This document shows positions 1-8,372 of a DNA stretch of 64,000 nt, piece after piece. Under the pieces are notes generated by a model. That model was given only the letters and a program-made list of their open reading frames with translations, searched no databases and was not told the origin of the DNA. Source of the stretch: Planctomycetota bacterium (GTDB lineage: Bacteria; Planctomycetota; UBA1135; GCA-002686595); assembly GCA_029259635.1 (NCBI GenBank), contig JAJDEU010000027.1:1-64000 (forward strand). The letters are read 5' to 3'. The translations under genes were made by a program, and so were the position numbers. The stretch's first letter is position 1, and the number at the start of each line of letters is the position of its first letter.

Positions 1-52
1 ATAACCTTTTGGCGTCCCCCCCCATGCATTTCCGCCTGGGCCCAGGACTCCA

Positions 53-91
53 AAAGTTTAGATCTGAACCGGGTTCGGTATTACACCTTCA
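53..91. repeat. Half copy of the 17958-18076 palindrome
   Basis: These 39 bases are identical to one arm of the perfect palindrome at 17958-18076 (bases 18033-18071), running through gatctgaaccgggttcggta. The partner arm is not seen upstream; a short palindrome cctgggcccagg at about 35-46 stands where the tip would be. It reads as a truncated or diverged copy of the same repeat family, just in front of the cytochrome c gene. Confidence 0.75.
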
Positions 92-134
92 CAGTAAACT
101 CGCCGTCGCGCCGATATCTCAATCAACGGTTCAC

Positions 135-482
135 ATGAAGCTCGCCCTTTTGATCTCGCTGACCATGTTCCTGGGATCAGCTTGCCGCCAGGCTCCGCCC
201 CCGGGTGCTTCCGGCGAGACCATCTACATCCTTCAGAATTGCGCGAACTGCCACGGCGAGAGTCTTGAGGGAACGCCGCGCGGGCCTGCGCTGATGGAGC
301 TAGGTGAGTACTGGGACCGATCCACAATGGCGAAATTTTTTGCAGACCCGAAAACGATGGCCAAGCAAGACGCCCGCCTCTCGGCCATGGTCAAGAAGTA
401 CGGAACCGGGATGTCGACCTACGACAACCTGAGTCAGAACGAGCGTCTGCGCCTGGCCGACTACCTGCTCGACGCCCCGTAA
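135..482 (+). CDS. Cytochrome c family lipoprotein
   Basis: A small exported c-type cytochrome of 115 residues, probably an electron carrier attached to a membrane on the periplasmic side. The leader MKLALLISLTMFLGSAC ends in a lipobox with Cys17 as the lipid-modified residue. CANCH at residues 36-40 is the haem-binding CxxCH, and the Met in GTGMSTYD towards the C terminus is a good candidate for the sixth ligand. I chose the ATG at 135 because it places the lipoprotein leader at the N terminus; an upstream in-frame start at 9 would add 42 residues translated from the repeat. The gene stands alone before a sigma factor gene, so its redox partner is not shown here. Confidence 0.8.
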   Translation: MKLALLISLTMFLGSACRQAPPPGASGETIYILQNCANCHGESLEGTPRGPALMELGEYWDRSTMAKFFADPKTMAKQDARLSAMVKKYGTGMSTYDNLSQNERLRLADYLLDAP

Positions 483-581
483 ATCGAGTTTCCGGGTTGG
501 GGTTGCCCGCTTCGCTGTGCGAATTTGGAGATTGCGCCAATAGGCTCGGCGGGATCGCCGTTTCTCTTCGCGAAGCCACTC

Positions 582-1208
582 ATGCTCCCTGGATCAGACG
601 GACAACTCCTGCGACTCGCGCGAAAGGGCGATGCCCGAGCCTTTGAGGCTCTGGTTCATCGTCATCAGTCGGCGCTCTTGCGCCATGCGCGCGCTCTGCT
701 CGGAGAGTCCGGCGGATACGAGGACGTGGTGCAGGAGGTCTTTCTTCGTCTCGCGCAAAAGCCACCCGAGCTGCCTACAGACTCGGACGCTGATGCCGAT
801 CGCGAGCGCGCCTACCTGCTCTCCTGGCTGCACCGCGTAACGAGGAACTGCTGTATGGATGCAATGCGAACAACGACGCGCCGCAAGGTGCGCGAAGAAC
901 GGGCGGCGGCTCCCGAAGCCGTCGACGGTGGAATCGGTGAGGTCGAGGGTCGCGACACGCGCGAAGCGGTCGAGCGCAGCCTCGAGAAATTGCCGCAAGA
1001 CCAACACGAGGTGGTCGTTCTGCGGCTGCTCGGCGGACAGAGCTACAAGGAGATCGCGGAGATCACGGGCAAGAAAATCGGCACGGTCGGTTGGCTCGTG
1101 AGCGAAGGATTGAAAGCGCTCTCGAAAGAGCTCGGTCCGTTGCTCTCCCTGTCACCGACGCGCCATCCGGATTCGAGAACCACGAGCTTGCGAGGAGAAC
1201 TGTCATGA
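582..1208 (+). CDS. ECF-type RNA polymerase sigma factor
   Basis: A sigma-70 family extracytoplasmic-function sigma factor of 208 residues. Region 2 is visible as ARAFEALVHRHQSALLRHAR followed by YEDVVQEVFLRL and the WLHRVTRN segment. Region 4 is LPQDQHEVVVLRLLGGQSYK with the helix-turn-helix YKEIAEITGKKIGTV. The ATG at 582 is preferred to a TTG at 525 because region 2 begins soon after it. The stop overlaps the start of the next gene by four bases (ATGA), which suggests translational coupling. That neighbour carries an anti-sigma-like N-terminal segment and one membrane helix, so it is the likely regulator of this sigma factor. The target promoters cannot be read from the sequence. Confidence 0.9.
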   Translation: MLPGSDGQLLRLARKGDARAFEALVHRHQSALLRHARALLGESGGYEDVVQEVFLRLAQKPPELPTDSDADADRERAYLLSWLHRVTRNCCMDAMRTTTRRKVREERAAAPEAVDGGIGEVEGRDTREAVERSLEKLPQDQHEVVVLRLLGGQSYKEIAEITGKKIGTVGWLVSEGLKALSKELGPLLSLSPTRHPDSRTTSLRGELS

Positions 1209-4200
1209 AGCACGACGAACAAGAGATGCACGAACTCCTTTGCGCTTACGTGCTCGGCGAAGTTACGGATGACGAGCGCGCGCGGGTGGAAGTCGCGCTG
1301 GCGCAGGACGCGAGTTTGCGCGAAGAGCGCGAGCGGCTCGAGGCGACGATCGGTTTGGTTCAAGGCGTGATGGGCGAGCCGGAGTCGCTGTCGGACAGTG
1401 CGACGAGTGAGCTCTTCGAAAAGGCCAAAGTTGGTGTTCAAACGCCAATTTGGAGCCGTCCGAGCTTTCGCATTGCCGCAGCGCTACTCGTGATGGTCGG
1501 CGGAGCGCTGATGTTCTTTCCGCGCGAGAAGCCGGCGACTGGGTCGGATGATCTCGCGCATTATTCCGATCCGCACGGGTTGATCGCGAAGAACGTGGTC
1601 GAGAAAGAAGAGACGCCGCGAGGATTGCTCGACCGTGCGGCGGAGGAGCCGAGAACGCCTGGAGAAGGGAAGCTGCGTCGCCAGGACGGGCGAGCGGAGG
1701 ATGCGCCTAGCTCTAATTCAGCTGATTCTTTCAAGCGCGATCAAGTCAATGTGTTGGAACGTCTGGGAGAGGCTGATTCAGACGGTGGTGTCGAAAACTC
1801 GGAGGCATTGATCAGCACTGAGTCCATCAAAAAAATGACCGGCATAGATGGAGTCCAAGTCTGGAAGGTTGAAGTGGCCGAGCCATCGGACGAAGCGAAT
1901 CCGTCGACGCTCAAATTGGGAGAATCTCGCGCGCTAAAGGATTTGGGATACACGGGAGCCGAGAACCCCTCGACTTCTGAGGTGGCCGAAGTGTTTCCGG
2001 AAGTCCGAGGTGAGTTCAAACGTGCTGATCGAGGCGTGCTTATCGCGAGGGATGTTGCGCGTGATAGCCGTTCGAAATCAGAGACGCGGACTGCGGGCGA
2101 GAATTCCGAGGATCGCATGGCGAAACCCGGTAACTCAAAATTGCAGGATCGCGATGACAAGAGTGGGCTCGTTAGGGGGTTTCCGACTCATCAGGGAGGA
2201 ATGAGGGACGCGCTGTCGCCAAAACTTCCCACGGGAACTTACCGGGGGCCGGGAGATTCGAAGCCTCCGGGATATGGCGGGCTTGGGCGAAGCGGCGGGA
2301 AAACTTCGGCTGAAAAAGTTCGTCGGCCTGCGAGTTCGGGACCGGCCGGCCCGGGCGGTCCGGTCGGCCCTTCGACTTCCGCTCGCGAGCTGGGAAATCC
2401 GTTACTCAGCAACGTGATCTTCGAAGTTCAAGGGCCTGTGAACGGCGTGAACTTAGGTTTTCTGGGCAATCAGTACTACTTGTCCTCAACGATTGAATTT
2501 GCGGGCTCTCTCCCTGAGCAAACAAAACCGGCCGCGGCGCCGGGTAGCGATTCAAATAGAACGAGGCTTCGTTCTAGGGCCTCGGAAAAACCGCTACTCA
2601 GCGCAGAGACTCTTCACTTGAGATCACTTGGAATGCATCGCAACGAGGATTCATTGTCCTTTGCCGATCGCATGATTTCGGAGTGCAGGCCACTCTCCGG
2701 CGAAGCGCCCTCGAGAATGTTCTTCCGCTACTGGGGAGATAAGGCATTCGAGTATCCGCTGAGTGATCCGCTCTCGACGTTTTCCATCGACGTGGATACG
2801 GCCAGCTTTGCGGTGGCGCGCGAGTACCTGCGACGTGGTGTGCTTCCGCCGAAGGAAGCCGTGCGCACGGAAGAGTTCCTCAACTACTTCAAAGCGGACG
2901 TTCCGGCACCGACGGAGAGCGACTTTGGAATTCACACCGAGCTTGCGCCCAGTGAGTTTGGCGACGGCAGCGCGGAGAGTTGGATGATGCGCGTCGTTGT
3001 GCGCGGTCGCGAGGTCACGAAGGCCGAGCGAGCGCCGCTCTCCTTGACCTTCGTTGTCGATACGTCGGGTTCGATGAAGGAGCAAAATCGCATGGAGCTC
3101 GTCAAGCACGCGCTGCGCCTGCTCGTTACGGAGCTCGATGCGAATGACTCGATTGCGCTCGTGTCGTTCAACTCGGAGGCGCGACTGGTGCTTCCGATGA
3201 TCTCGATTGCGAACCGGGGTTCGATTGAGACGGCGATTCATGCGCTCACCGCCAATGGAAGCACGAATGCCGAAGCCGGACTGAAGCTCGGTTACGCGCA
3301 AGCCGTCGACGCTCTGCGCGAAGACGCGGGGAATCGCGTGATCTTCCTGTCGGACGGTGTCGCGAACGTCGGCATCACGGACCAAGAGCGCATCGCTGAG
3401 GATGTCCGCGCGCAACGCGAACGCGGCATCTACCTCAACACGATCGGTGTCGGCATGGGAAACCACAACGACACATTCTTGGAGCAGCTCGCGAACAAGG
3501 GTGATGGGCTCTGCAACTACGTCAATGACGAGCGCGAAGCGCATCGCGCGATCGTCGAGAACTTCACCGGTGCTTTCGAGACGATTGCGAGCGACGTGAA
3601 GATTCAAGTCGAGTTCGATCCGAAGCAGGTCGAGAGCTATCGATTGCTCGGGTATGAGAACCGCGCGATCGCGGATCGTGATTTCCGGAACGACGCCGTC
3701 GACGCGGGCGAGGTCGGTGCCGGGCATCAGGTCACGGCGCTGTACGAACTGGTGCGAATCGGCGGGCGTGAGGGCGAAGAGGCGCCGCTTGCGACGGTGC
3801 GACTTCGCTGGAAGAAGCCGATCTTGCCGCGCTTGGAGCTAGGTCTCGAGGTTGAGGCACCCGAGGTGACGGAGATCGAACATCCCGTGCGGGCGAGCGA
3901 CGCGGCGAGTGCCTTTCTCTCCGCCTCTACTGGCTACCGTCAGTCGGTCGTTGTCGCCCAGTTCGCGGAGTTCTTGCGCCGTAGTCGGCACGCTCGCACA
4001 GATTCCGTAGATGCGCTGATCGTGAAGGCCAAGCAGTTGGAGCTCGAGATGCGCGACAAGGAGTACAGCGAGTTTGTCGCACTTGTCGAGGGCAGCGCCG
4101 AGCTCATTCGACAAAGTCTCGCTTCGCAAGATGAACTGGCGATGACACTCGATGCGTTGCGCGAGAATCACATCTTGCGCGCAAAGTACGAAGCGCTCAT

Positions 4201-4333
4201 CGAGTCGAATCCGAACGAGCGAGATACGCGTGACGGGGAACTAATCGAAGAGATCGAGTTGCGAAACCGCGAGCTTGAGGAACGCATTCGTCAGATCGTG
4301 ACGAATGCGGGAGCGGCGACCAGGGATCGGTAG
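1205..4333 (+). CDS. Membrane VWA protein with anti-sigma-like N terminus (YfbK type)
   Basis: A 1042-residue protein that appears to join sigma-factor control to an extracytoplasmic von Willebrand A domain. The first ~75 residues (HELLCAYVLGEVTDDERARV) resemble the cytosolic part of anti-sigma proteins. A single membrane helix lies near residues 87-105. A long low-complexity linker follows, with a collagen-like stretch SSGPAGPGGPVGPS. From about residue 520 the YfbK-type N-terminal region (FSIDVDTASFAVAREYLRRG) leads into the VWA domain, with MIDAS motif DTSGSM, threonine in GSTNAEAGL and LSDGVANVG. The C terminus is a charged coiled coil. The linker also holds LKDLGYTG, a variant of a motif found in the second sigma/VWA module at 44.7-47.5 kb. 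The ligand is unknown. Confidence 0.85.
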   Translation: MKHDEQEMHELLCAYVLGEVTDDERARVEVALAQDASLREERERLEATIGLVQGVMGEPESLSDSATSELFEKAKVGVQTPIWSRPSFRIAAALLVMVGGALMFFPREKPATGSDDLAHYSDPHGLIAKNVVEKEETPRGLLDRAAEEPRTPGEGKLRRQDGRAEDAPSSNSADSFKRDQVNVLERLGEADSDGGVENSEALISTESIKKMTGIDGVQVWKVEVAEPSDEANPSTLKLGESRALKDLGYTGAENPSTSEVAEVFPEVRGEFKRADRGVLIARDVARDSRSKSETRTAGENSEDRMAKPGNSKLQDRDDKSGLVRGFPTHQGGMRDALSPKLPTGTYRGPGDSKPPGYGGLGRSGGKTSAEKVRRPASSGPAGPGGPVGPSTSARELGNPLLSNVIFEVQGPVNGVNLGFLGNQYYLSSTIEFAGSLPEQTKPAAAPGSDSNRTRLRSRASEKPLLSAETLHLRSLGMHRNEDSLSFADRMISECRPLSGEAPSRMFFRYWGDKAFEYPLSDPLSTFSIDVDTASFAVAREYLRRGVLPPKEAVRTEEFLNYFKADVPAPTESDFGIHTELAPSEFGDGSAESWMMRVVVRGREVTKAERAPLSLTFVVDTSGSMKEQNRMELVKHALRLLVTELDANDSIALVSFNSEARLVLPMISIANRGSIETAIHALTANGSTNAEAGLKLGYAQAVDALREDAGNRVIFLSDGVANVGITDQERIAEDVRAQRERGIYLNTIGVGMGNHNDTFLEQLANKGDGLCNYVNDEREAHRAIVENFTGAFETIASDVKIQVEFDPKQVESYRLLGYENRAIADRDFRNDAVDAGEVGAGHQVTALYELVRIGGREGEEAPLATVRLRWKKPILPRLELGLEVEAPEVTEIEHPVRASDAASAFLSASTGYRQSVVVAQFAEFLRRSRHARTDSVDALIVKAKQLELEMRDKEYSEFVALVEGSAELIRQSLASQDELAMTLDALRENHILRAKYEALIESNPNERDTRDGELIEEIELRNRELEERIRQIVTNAGAATRDR

Positions 4334-4428
4334 GACGCGAGCCGTTGAGTGCGAAACTTGCGCAAGCGCTCTAGAGCGCCTTCGCGTGGAGGATAAGCCC
4401 TAGATCGTTCGCGTGGCCTTTCGATCGT

Positions 4429-4458
4429 CGCGAGGCATGGCACAATCCATGTCTCGCG
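4429..4458 (+). terminator. Hairpin after the VWA gene
   Basis: Stem cgcgaggcatgg / ccatgtctcgcg, 12 bp with one mismatch and a 6-nt loop, lies about 95 bases after the VWA stop codon. No T run follows, so it is not a classical intrinsic terminator; it may still mark the transcript end or stabilise the 3' end. Confidence 0.35.
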
Positions 4459-4524
4459 GGTCATTCTCAGGCCTCGCGATACGCGACTTCCCTCACCTCC
4501 CCTCACCCCCGAATTCCTTCCACC

Positions 4525-5946
4525 ATGCTGAAGCCCTCGTCGTTTCTAAAAATCGGTGCACTCTCGATCGCTCTCGGCTCTTTGGTTTCGGCGCAGGCTG
4601 AACCGCGCGACCTCTCGACTTGGAATGGGCAAGAGGAACTCGCTCGTCTTGGTGGCGAGCTTCCGGAAGGCGTGCGCTGCCTCTCTCCCGAGCCCGATCC
4701 GAGCTTCGTCTCCCCGCCACTGTTCGCGACGGACGCGGGTTCGCAAGCGGACTGCATGTATCGATTCACGAGGCCGACGACCGATTACGATTCGACGGTG
4801 ATCTACGAGATTCCGGTCGTCTTCCATATTATCGAGGACAATGCGGGCGTCGGGTTCGTGCCTTACGCTCAGGTCTTGAACCAGATCGACGTCTTCAACG
4901 AAGACTTCAACGCGCTCCCCGGAAGCAACGGTGCACCGGGAAACGATGCGCGAATTCGATTCGTTCTTGCGACCGTGGATCCGATGGGCGAACCAACTAC
5001 GGGAGTCACTTACAGCAGAAATTCCCAGTGGTTCAATGACGGCGGGCAGTATTGGAACACGCTCGCGTGGGATACGAACCGCTACATGAACGTGTACAGC
5101 AACAACGGTGGGGGTTCCGGACTGCTCGGTTATGTTCCCGGTCTTCCACAGCAGGGCAACGTCGTCGGGAATGCCTTCGATCGTGTCGTCGTGCAGTGGG
5201 ACACCGTCGGCAAGGACACTCCCCATGGTTTGCCCTGGGATCAGGGACGAATTGCGACGCACGAAGTTGGTCACTATCTGGGGTTGTGGCACACCTTTGC
5301 CGGTGGATGCGGAATCCCAGGTCGCTGTTATCGGTCGGGAGATTACATCTGCGACACGTCACCGGAGTCTTCACCGACCAACGGTTGCGGGGTTGGCAAA
5401 GTGTCCTGTGGATTGCCGGCACCGGTGAGTAACTACATGGACTACACCGACGATGCGTGTCTTACCGATTTCACCATCGAGCAGAATCGCCGCATGCGGT
5501 GCACGATCAGTCAGTGGCGTCCGTTGCTCGCGAGGATCATTCAGCCGAGCACTCTCGTAACGGACAGCAGCGCCGTCTCTCTGTCCGCTGGCGGGACGGT
5601 GACGCTGGACCTCGAGAGCTCAATCTCGATGGGCTCATGGTTTTACGTCATGCTCGGGAGTCTAACGGGCACGTCGCCCGGCGTGGCTTTGGGTAACGGG
5701 GTCGTGATTCCGCTCACGTACGACCCGTACTTCCAGCTCATGCTCTCCAGTCCGGGTTCCGCCCCGTTCAAGAAAGCTCGTGGCTTCTTGGATCACAACG
5801 GTCGCGGAAGAGCGCGGTTCGTCGTGCCGCCCGGATCCGATCCGACACTGGCGGGACTTCAGCTCTATCACGCGTACATCGCGAGCCCCGATGCCGTCAC
5901 CTTCACCTTTGCGAGCGAAGCCAAAGGGCTCTTGCTCATGCCCTGA
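4525..5946 (+). CDS. Secreted M43-family metallopeptidase
   Basis: A 473-residue secreted zinc protease of the pappalysin/cytophagalysin group. An N-terminal signal peptide ends near VSAQA. The catalytic motif HEVGHYLGLWH begins at about residue 246 and fits HExxHxxGxxH. The expected Met-turn follows as NYMDYTDDACL. The catalytic domain is Cys-rich (CGIPGRCYRSGDYICD), as is usual in the family. The last ~120 residues form a separate beta-rich domain with GFLDHNGRGRARFVVPP, which recurs at the C terminus of the M14 carboxypeptidase at 31.4-33.2 kb. Secretion outside the cell or surface attachment is likely. The substrate is unknown. The gene is convergent with crcB. Confidence 0.88.
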   Translation: MLKPSSFLKIGALSIALGSLVSAQAEPRDLSTWNGQEELARLGGELPEGVRCLSPEPDPSFVSPPLFATDAGSQADCMYRFTRPTTDYDSTVIYEIPVVFHIIEDNAGVGFVPYAQVLNQIDVFNEDFNALPGSNGAPGNDARIRFVLATVDPMGEPTTGVTYSRNSQWFNDGGQYWNTLAWDTNRYMNVYSNNGGGSGLLGYVPGLPQQGNVVGNAFDRVVVQWDTVGKDTPHGLPWDQGRIATHEVGHYLGLWHTFAGGCGIPGRCYRSGDYICDTSPESSPTNGCGVGKVSCGLPAPVSNYMDYTDDACLTDFTIEQNRRMRCTISQWRPLLARIIQPSTLVTDSSAVSLSAGGTVTLDLESSISMGSWFYVMLGSLTGTSPGVALGNGVVIPLTYDPYFQLMLSSPGSAPFKKARGFLDHNGRGRARFVVPPGSDPTLAGLQLYHAYIASPDAVTFTFASEAKGLLLMP

Positions 5947-5976
5947 GATAGGGACGTGGTGGCCGGCGCTTAAACT

Positions 5977-6357
5977 TCAGTTTCCGAGGAGGGACTTGGC
6001 GCCCTGCCACCCTCCGAGTACGGCCAGCAGGCCGAGCAAGACATTGGCGACGATGCTGGAAATAGCGAGCCACCACATTCCGTCTTTGATCAGGGCGAAG
6101 CTCTCGTAGCTGAACGCCGAGAAGGTGGTCAGGGATCCGAGGAAGCCGACGCTCACCAGCAGCCTCGTCTGGTCGGACATCGCGTGCCGATCGACGACGA
6201 GCCACGCGATAAATCCGATCACGAGGCAACCGAGCGTGTTGACGAGCAGGGTGCCGAGCGGAAAACCGCTCGAGGTCCATCGCTGAGCTAGACCGGAGAG
6301 CGCGTAGCGCGTGATCGCGCCGATGAATCCGCCCAATCCAACGAGGAGTACATTCAT
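5977..6357 (-). CDS. crcB: CrcB/Fluc fluoride channel
   Basis: A 126-residue four-helix membrane protein that exports fluoride as a dual-topology dimer. Family signatures are GGFIGAITRYALSG near the start, VNTLGCLVIGF in the middle and GFLGSLTTFSAFSYE, the conserved pore-lining TTFS stretch. The start at 6357 (MNVLLVGLGG) gives the usual length; an upstream in-frame start would read into the inverted repeat at 6381-6514. I looked for a fluoride riboswitch in the upstream region and did not recognise one. The gene faces the M43 peptidase gene with a gap of only 30 bases. Confidence 0.92.
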   Translation of the reverse strand: MNVLLVGLGGFIGAITRYALSGLAQRWTSSGFPLGTLLVNTLGCLVIGFIAWLVVDRHAMSDQTRLLVSVGFLGSLTTFSAFSYESFALIKDGMWWLAISSIVANVLLGLLAVLGGWQGAKSLLGN

Positions 6358-6380
6358 GATCGCGATCCTAGCGCACTGGA

Positions 6381-6514
6381 GAAGGTGGCAATACGGTGTC
6401 GCACACTCGGTTGCCGGTTTTCCGATAAGCACCGGGTTCGGTATTCAACCTTCCCGCTCCGTCAGCCGGCTAATCAACCGGCAACCGAGTGTGCGACACC
6501 GTATTGCCACCTTC
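6381..6514. repeat. Long inverted repeat with 39-bp perfect arms
   Basis: Arms 6381-6419 and 6476-6514 are exact reverse complements over 39 bases (starting gaaggtggcaatacggtgtc) around a 56-base loop. The outer ends (caccttcagcg) match the ends of the 119-bp palindrome at 17958-18076. The loop holds accgggttcggtattcaacc at 6431-6450, a near-copy of that element's arm. No direct repeat flanks it. It lies between divergent crcB and an unknown membrane protein gene. Confidence 0.85.
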
Positions 6515-6576
6515 AGCGATGCGAAGGACACATTCGGCGCTAGGATGTCGGCGCGAAAATGGGACTCCACTCACGC

Positions 6577-7356
6577 ATGAATCGCCCCAGTGTTATCGGA
6601 ATGACGATGGTCGTCCTCGCGCTGCTCGCCGCCGGGTGGGTGCGCACCATCGAACCGACGATCATCTCGGCGCCGGAGAGCGAAGGCGAAGCGCTCCCGA
6701 TTCTCGAGCCGATGCAGCTCCTGCGCGTCGGCGGTGAAGAGCGCCTCGCCGAGCTCGACATCCTGGTCGACTTGAACCGCCGCGTCGCCTTCGCGGACAC
6801 GCGCCTCGACCTACTCGATCTGGACGGCTGCCCGCCCCTCGGAGATTGGATTCGCGGCCCGCGCGGTCTCGCCTTCGAACAAACCGTCGCCGCGCTCTCG
6901 CGCGGCTCGCGCACCGAAGCCCTCGCCGCCCTCGCCCTCGTCTTTCAACTCGCGCGCACCACCGAGTGGGCTCCCGGCGTCTTCGGTGGAGCGCAAGCTC
7001 CGGAACGCCTCGGCGGCTTGCTCTCGGTCTGGCTCGATCGCTGGGGCGAGGACGCGATGGACGACGCGCAGCTCTACGAGCCGACTCTCGCCGCCGTCCT
7101 GCTCTACGGTCACGTGATGAACGTCGCCTTCAAGAGCGGCATGTTCGAGACGAGCGTCGTCTCCCGCGAACGTGCGCAAGCCAATCTCACGCGCTACGCC
7201 GGTGAGCAGGGCGAGCGCCGCTCCGCCCTCGGCATCGCCCTCAACACGCGCTTTCCCGGAGCCTTGGCGAGCGCTGTGACGGACGGGGACCTCTCCGGCT
7301 TCACGCGCGAGACCGAGCTCATCTTTCCCGAACTGAACGGAGAGTGCGGCCAATGA
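6577..7356 (+). CDS. Unknown protein with N-terminal membrane anchor
   Basis: I do not recognise this 259-residue protein. It starts with one hydrophobic helix (VIGMTMVVLALLAAGWV), followed by a soluble domain that is mostly helical and rich in Arg, Glu, Leu and Ala, so it is probably anchored in the inner membrane with the domain outside. The start at 6577 places the anchor at the N terminus; 6559 would add six residues. Its stop overlaps the start of the next gene by four bases (ATGA), so the two are almost certainly co-translated and may act as a pair. Codon use is GC-rich like that of its neighbours. Confidence 0.7.
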   Translation: MNRPSVIGMTMVVLALLAAGWVRTIEPTIISAPESEGEALPILEPMQLLRVGGEERLAELDILVDLNRRVAFADTRLDLLDLDGCPPLGDWIRGPRGLAFEQTVAALSRGSRTEALAALALVFQLARTTEWAPGVFGGAQAPERLGGLLSVWLDRWGEDAMDDAQLYEPTLAAVLLYGHVMNVAFKSGMFETSVVSRERAQANLTRYAGEQGERRSALGIALNTRFPGALASAVTDGDLSGFTRETELIFPELNGECGQ

Positions 7357-8363
7357 ACGTTCACGTCGAGCGCGAAGAAGCGGGCGAGCGCAGCTCCGCC
7401 GACCAGCTCCTCGTCGCCTGCGCGATGATCGGCGTCGGTGGCATCCTGCTCGGGCTTCAGCGCCAGGCCGACGGCAACTTCTGCGGCACGGGCTTCGCGT
7501 CTCTCGGAATGGGCGCCGTCATCGCGCTCTTGCCGATGCTCTTCGCGCTCGTGAGCGGCTCCTCCGCCGCCAAACCGATGCTCCCGCACACGCGTCTCGC
7601 CGCGCTCTCGAGTCTCGTCGGTTTCGCCGGCCTGACTTTCGTCGCGAGCGGCGTACTCGTCCCCGGCGGCCCGTGGATGTTCATCGAAGCATTGATCTTG
7701 CTGCTGGTGCTCTCGCGCCGCGGCCGCGAAGGCGAAATCGCCGGAGTGCGCATCAGCCACGGAACGGTGATCTGGCTCGCGTTATTCCTCTTCGCGCGTC
7801 TATGGGTTACCTATCAAGGCGTCCAGAACGAGTGGGCGGCGGTCAGCTTCGATGTCCCGCTGCTCTCGAGCCTGCCGTGGGTACCCGCGAGCATGCAGGT
7901 CGTCTCGCTCGGTGACTTCACCGCGGCCGAGTTCGGAATCCCTGCGCAAGGGCTGCACTTTTCGCACACCGTCGCTCTGTGGGCCGTCGGTTTGGCCTTT
8001 TGCGTCGGTGGACTCTGGTGGCGGCATCGCGCCGGCGTCGAGTGCGAGAACGATCGCGTGCACGAGACGATTCATCGCTTGCCGCCGGCCTACGCGTCAC
8101 TGGTCGAGTTGATTCTGCCCGAAGACGAGTGGCGCGAACTCGGCTTGCACGGATTGAACGAACGCCAGAGGCGGAAGCGCCTGGCTCAGCTCACTCAAGA
8201 GCGCGTCGTCCGCCAAGTCGAGTTCAACCGCGCCTTCCTCGCCGGTCGCCCTGCGATCGATGAAGGTTCCCCCGCGTTCGTCAATGACATCCATCAGGTC
8301 ATCGAGAGCTATTCCCCACCCGCGCTTCCCGCGCCGTCGACGAGCGACGTTTCTAAGCCGTAG
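7353..8363 (+). CDS. Unknown six-helix membrane protein
   Basis: A 336-residue integral membrane protein that I cannot assign to a family. About six hydrophobic segments are visible: QLLVACAMIGVGGILLGL, then LGMGAVIALLPMLFALV, LSSLVGFAGLTFVASGVL, MFIEALILLLVLSR, VIWLALFLFARLWV and VALWAVGLAFCVGGLWW. A charged C-terminal tail of about 110 residues (LPEDEWRELGLHG and RQRRKRLAQLTQERVV) probably lies in the cytoplasm. The ATG at 7353 overlaps the upstream stop and is preferred to a GTG three codons earlier. The pair with the preceding anchored protein looks like a two-component membrane complex, but nothing in the sequence names its role. Confidence 0.7.
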   Translation: MNVHVEREEAGERSSADQLLVACAMIGVGGILLGLQRQADGNFCGTGFASLGMGAVIALLPMLFALVSGSSAAKPMLPHTRLAALSSLVGFAGLTFVASGVLVPGGPWMFIEALILLLVLSRRGREGEIAGVRISHGTVIWLALFLFARLWVTYQGVQNEWAAVSFDVPLLSSLPWVPASMQVVSLGDFTAAEFGIPAQGLHFSHTVALWAVGLAFCVGGLWWRHRAGVECENDRVHETIHRLPPAYASLVELILPEDEWRELGLHGLNERQRRKRLAQLTQERVVRQVEFNRAFLAGRPAIDEGSPAFVNDIHQVIESYSPPALPAPSTSDVSKP

Positions 8364-8372
8364 ATTCCAGCC

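Noticed and set aside
2651..3727. Long open frame of 358 codons on the minus strand opposite the VWA gene
   Set aside because: It is antisense to the well-supported VWA domain with intact MIDAS motifs; its translation has no recognisable domain and results from GC-biased codon use.
4360..4375. Palindrome gcgctctagagcgc after the VWA gene
   Set aside because: A 14-bp perfect dyad without loop or T run; too short and common in such GC-rich sequence to call a site.
6358..6558. Possible fluoride riboswitch upstream of crcB
   Set aside because: I looked for the conserved pseudoknot bases on the minus strand and found only the repeat element; nothing supports a riboswitch.
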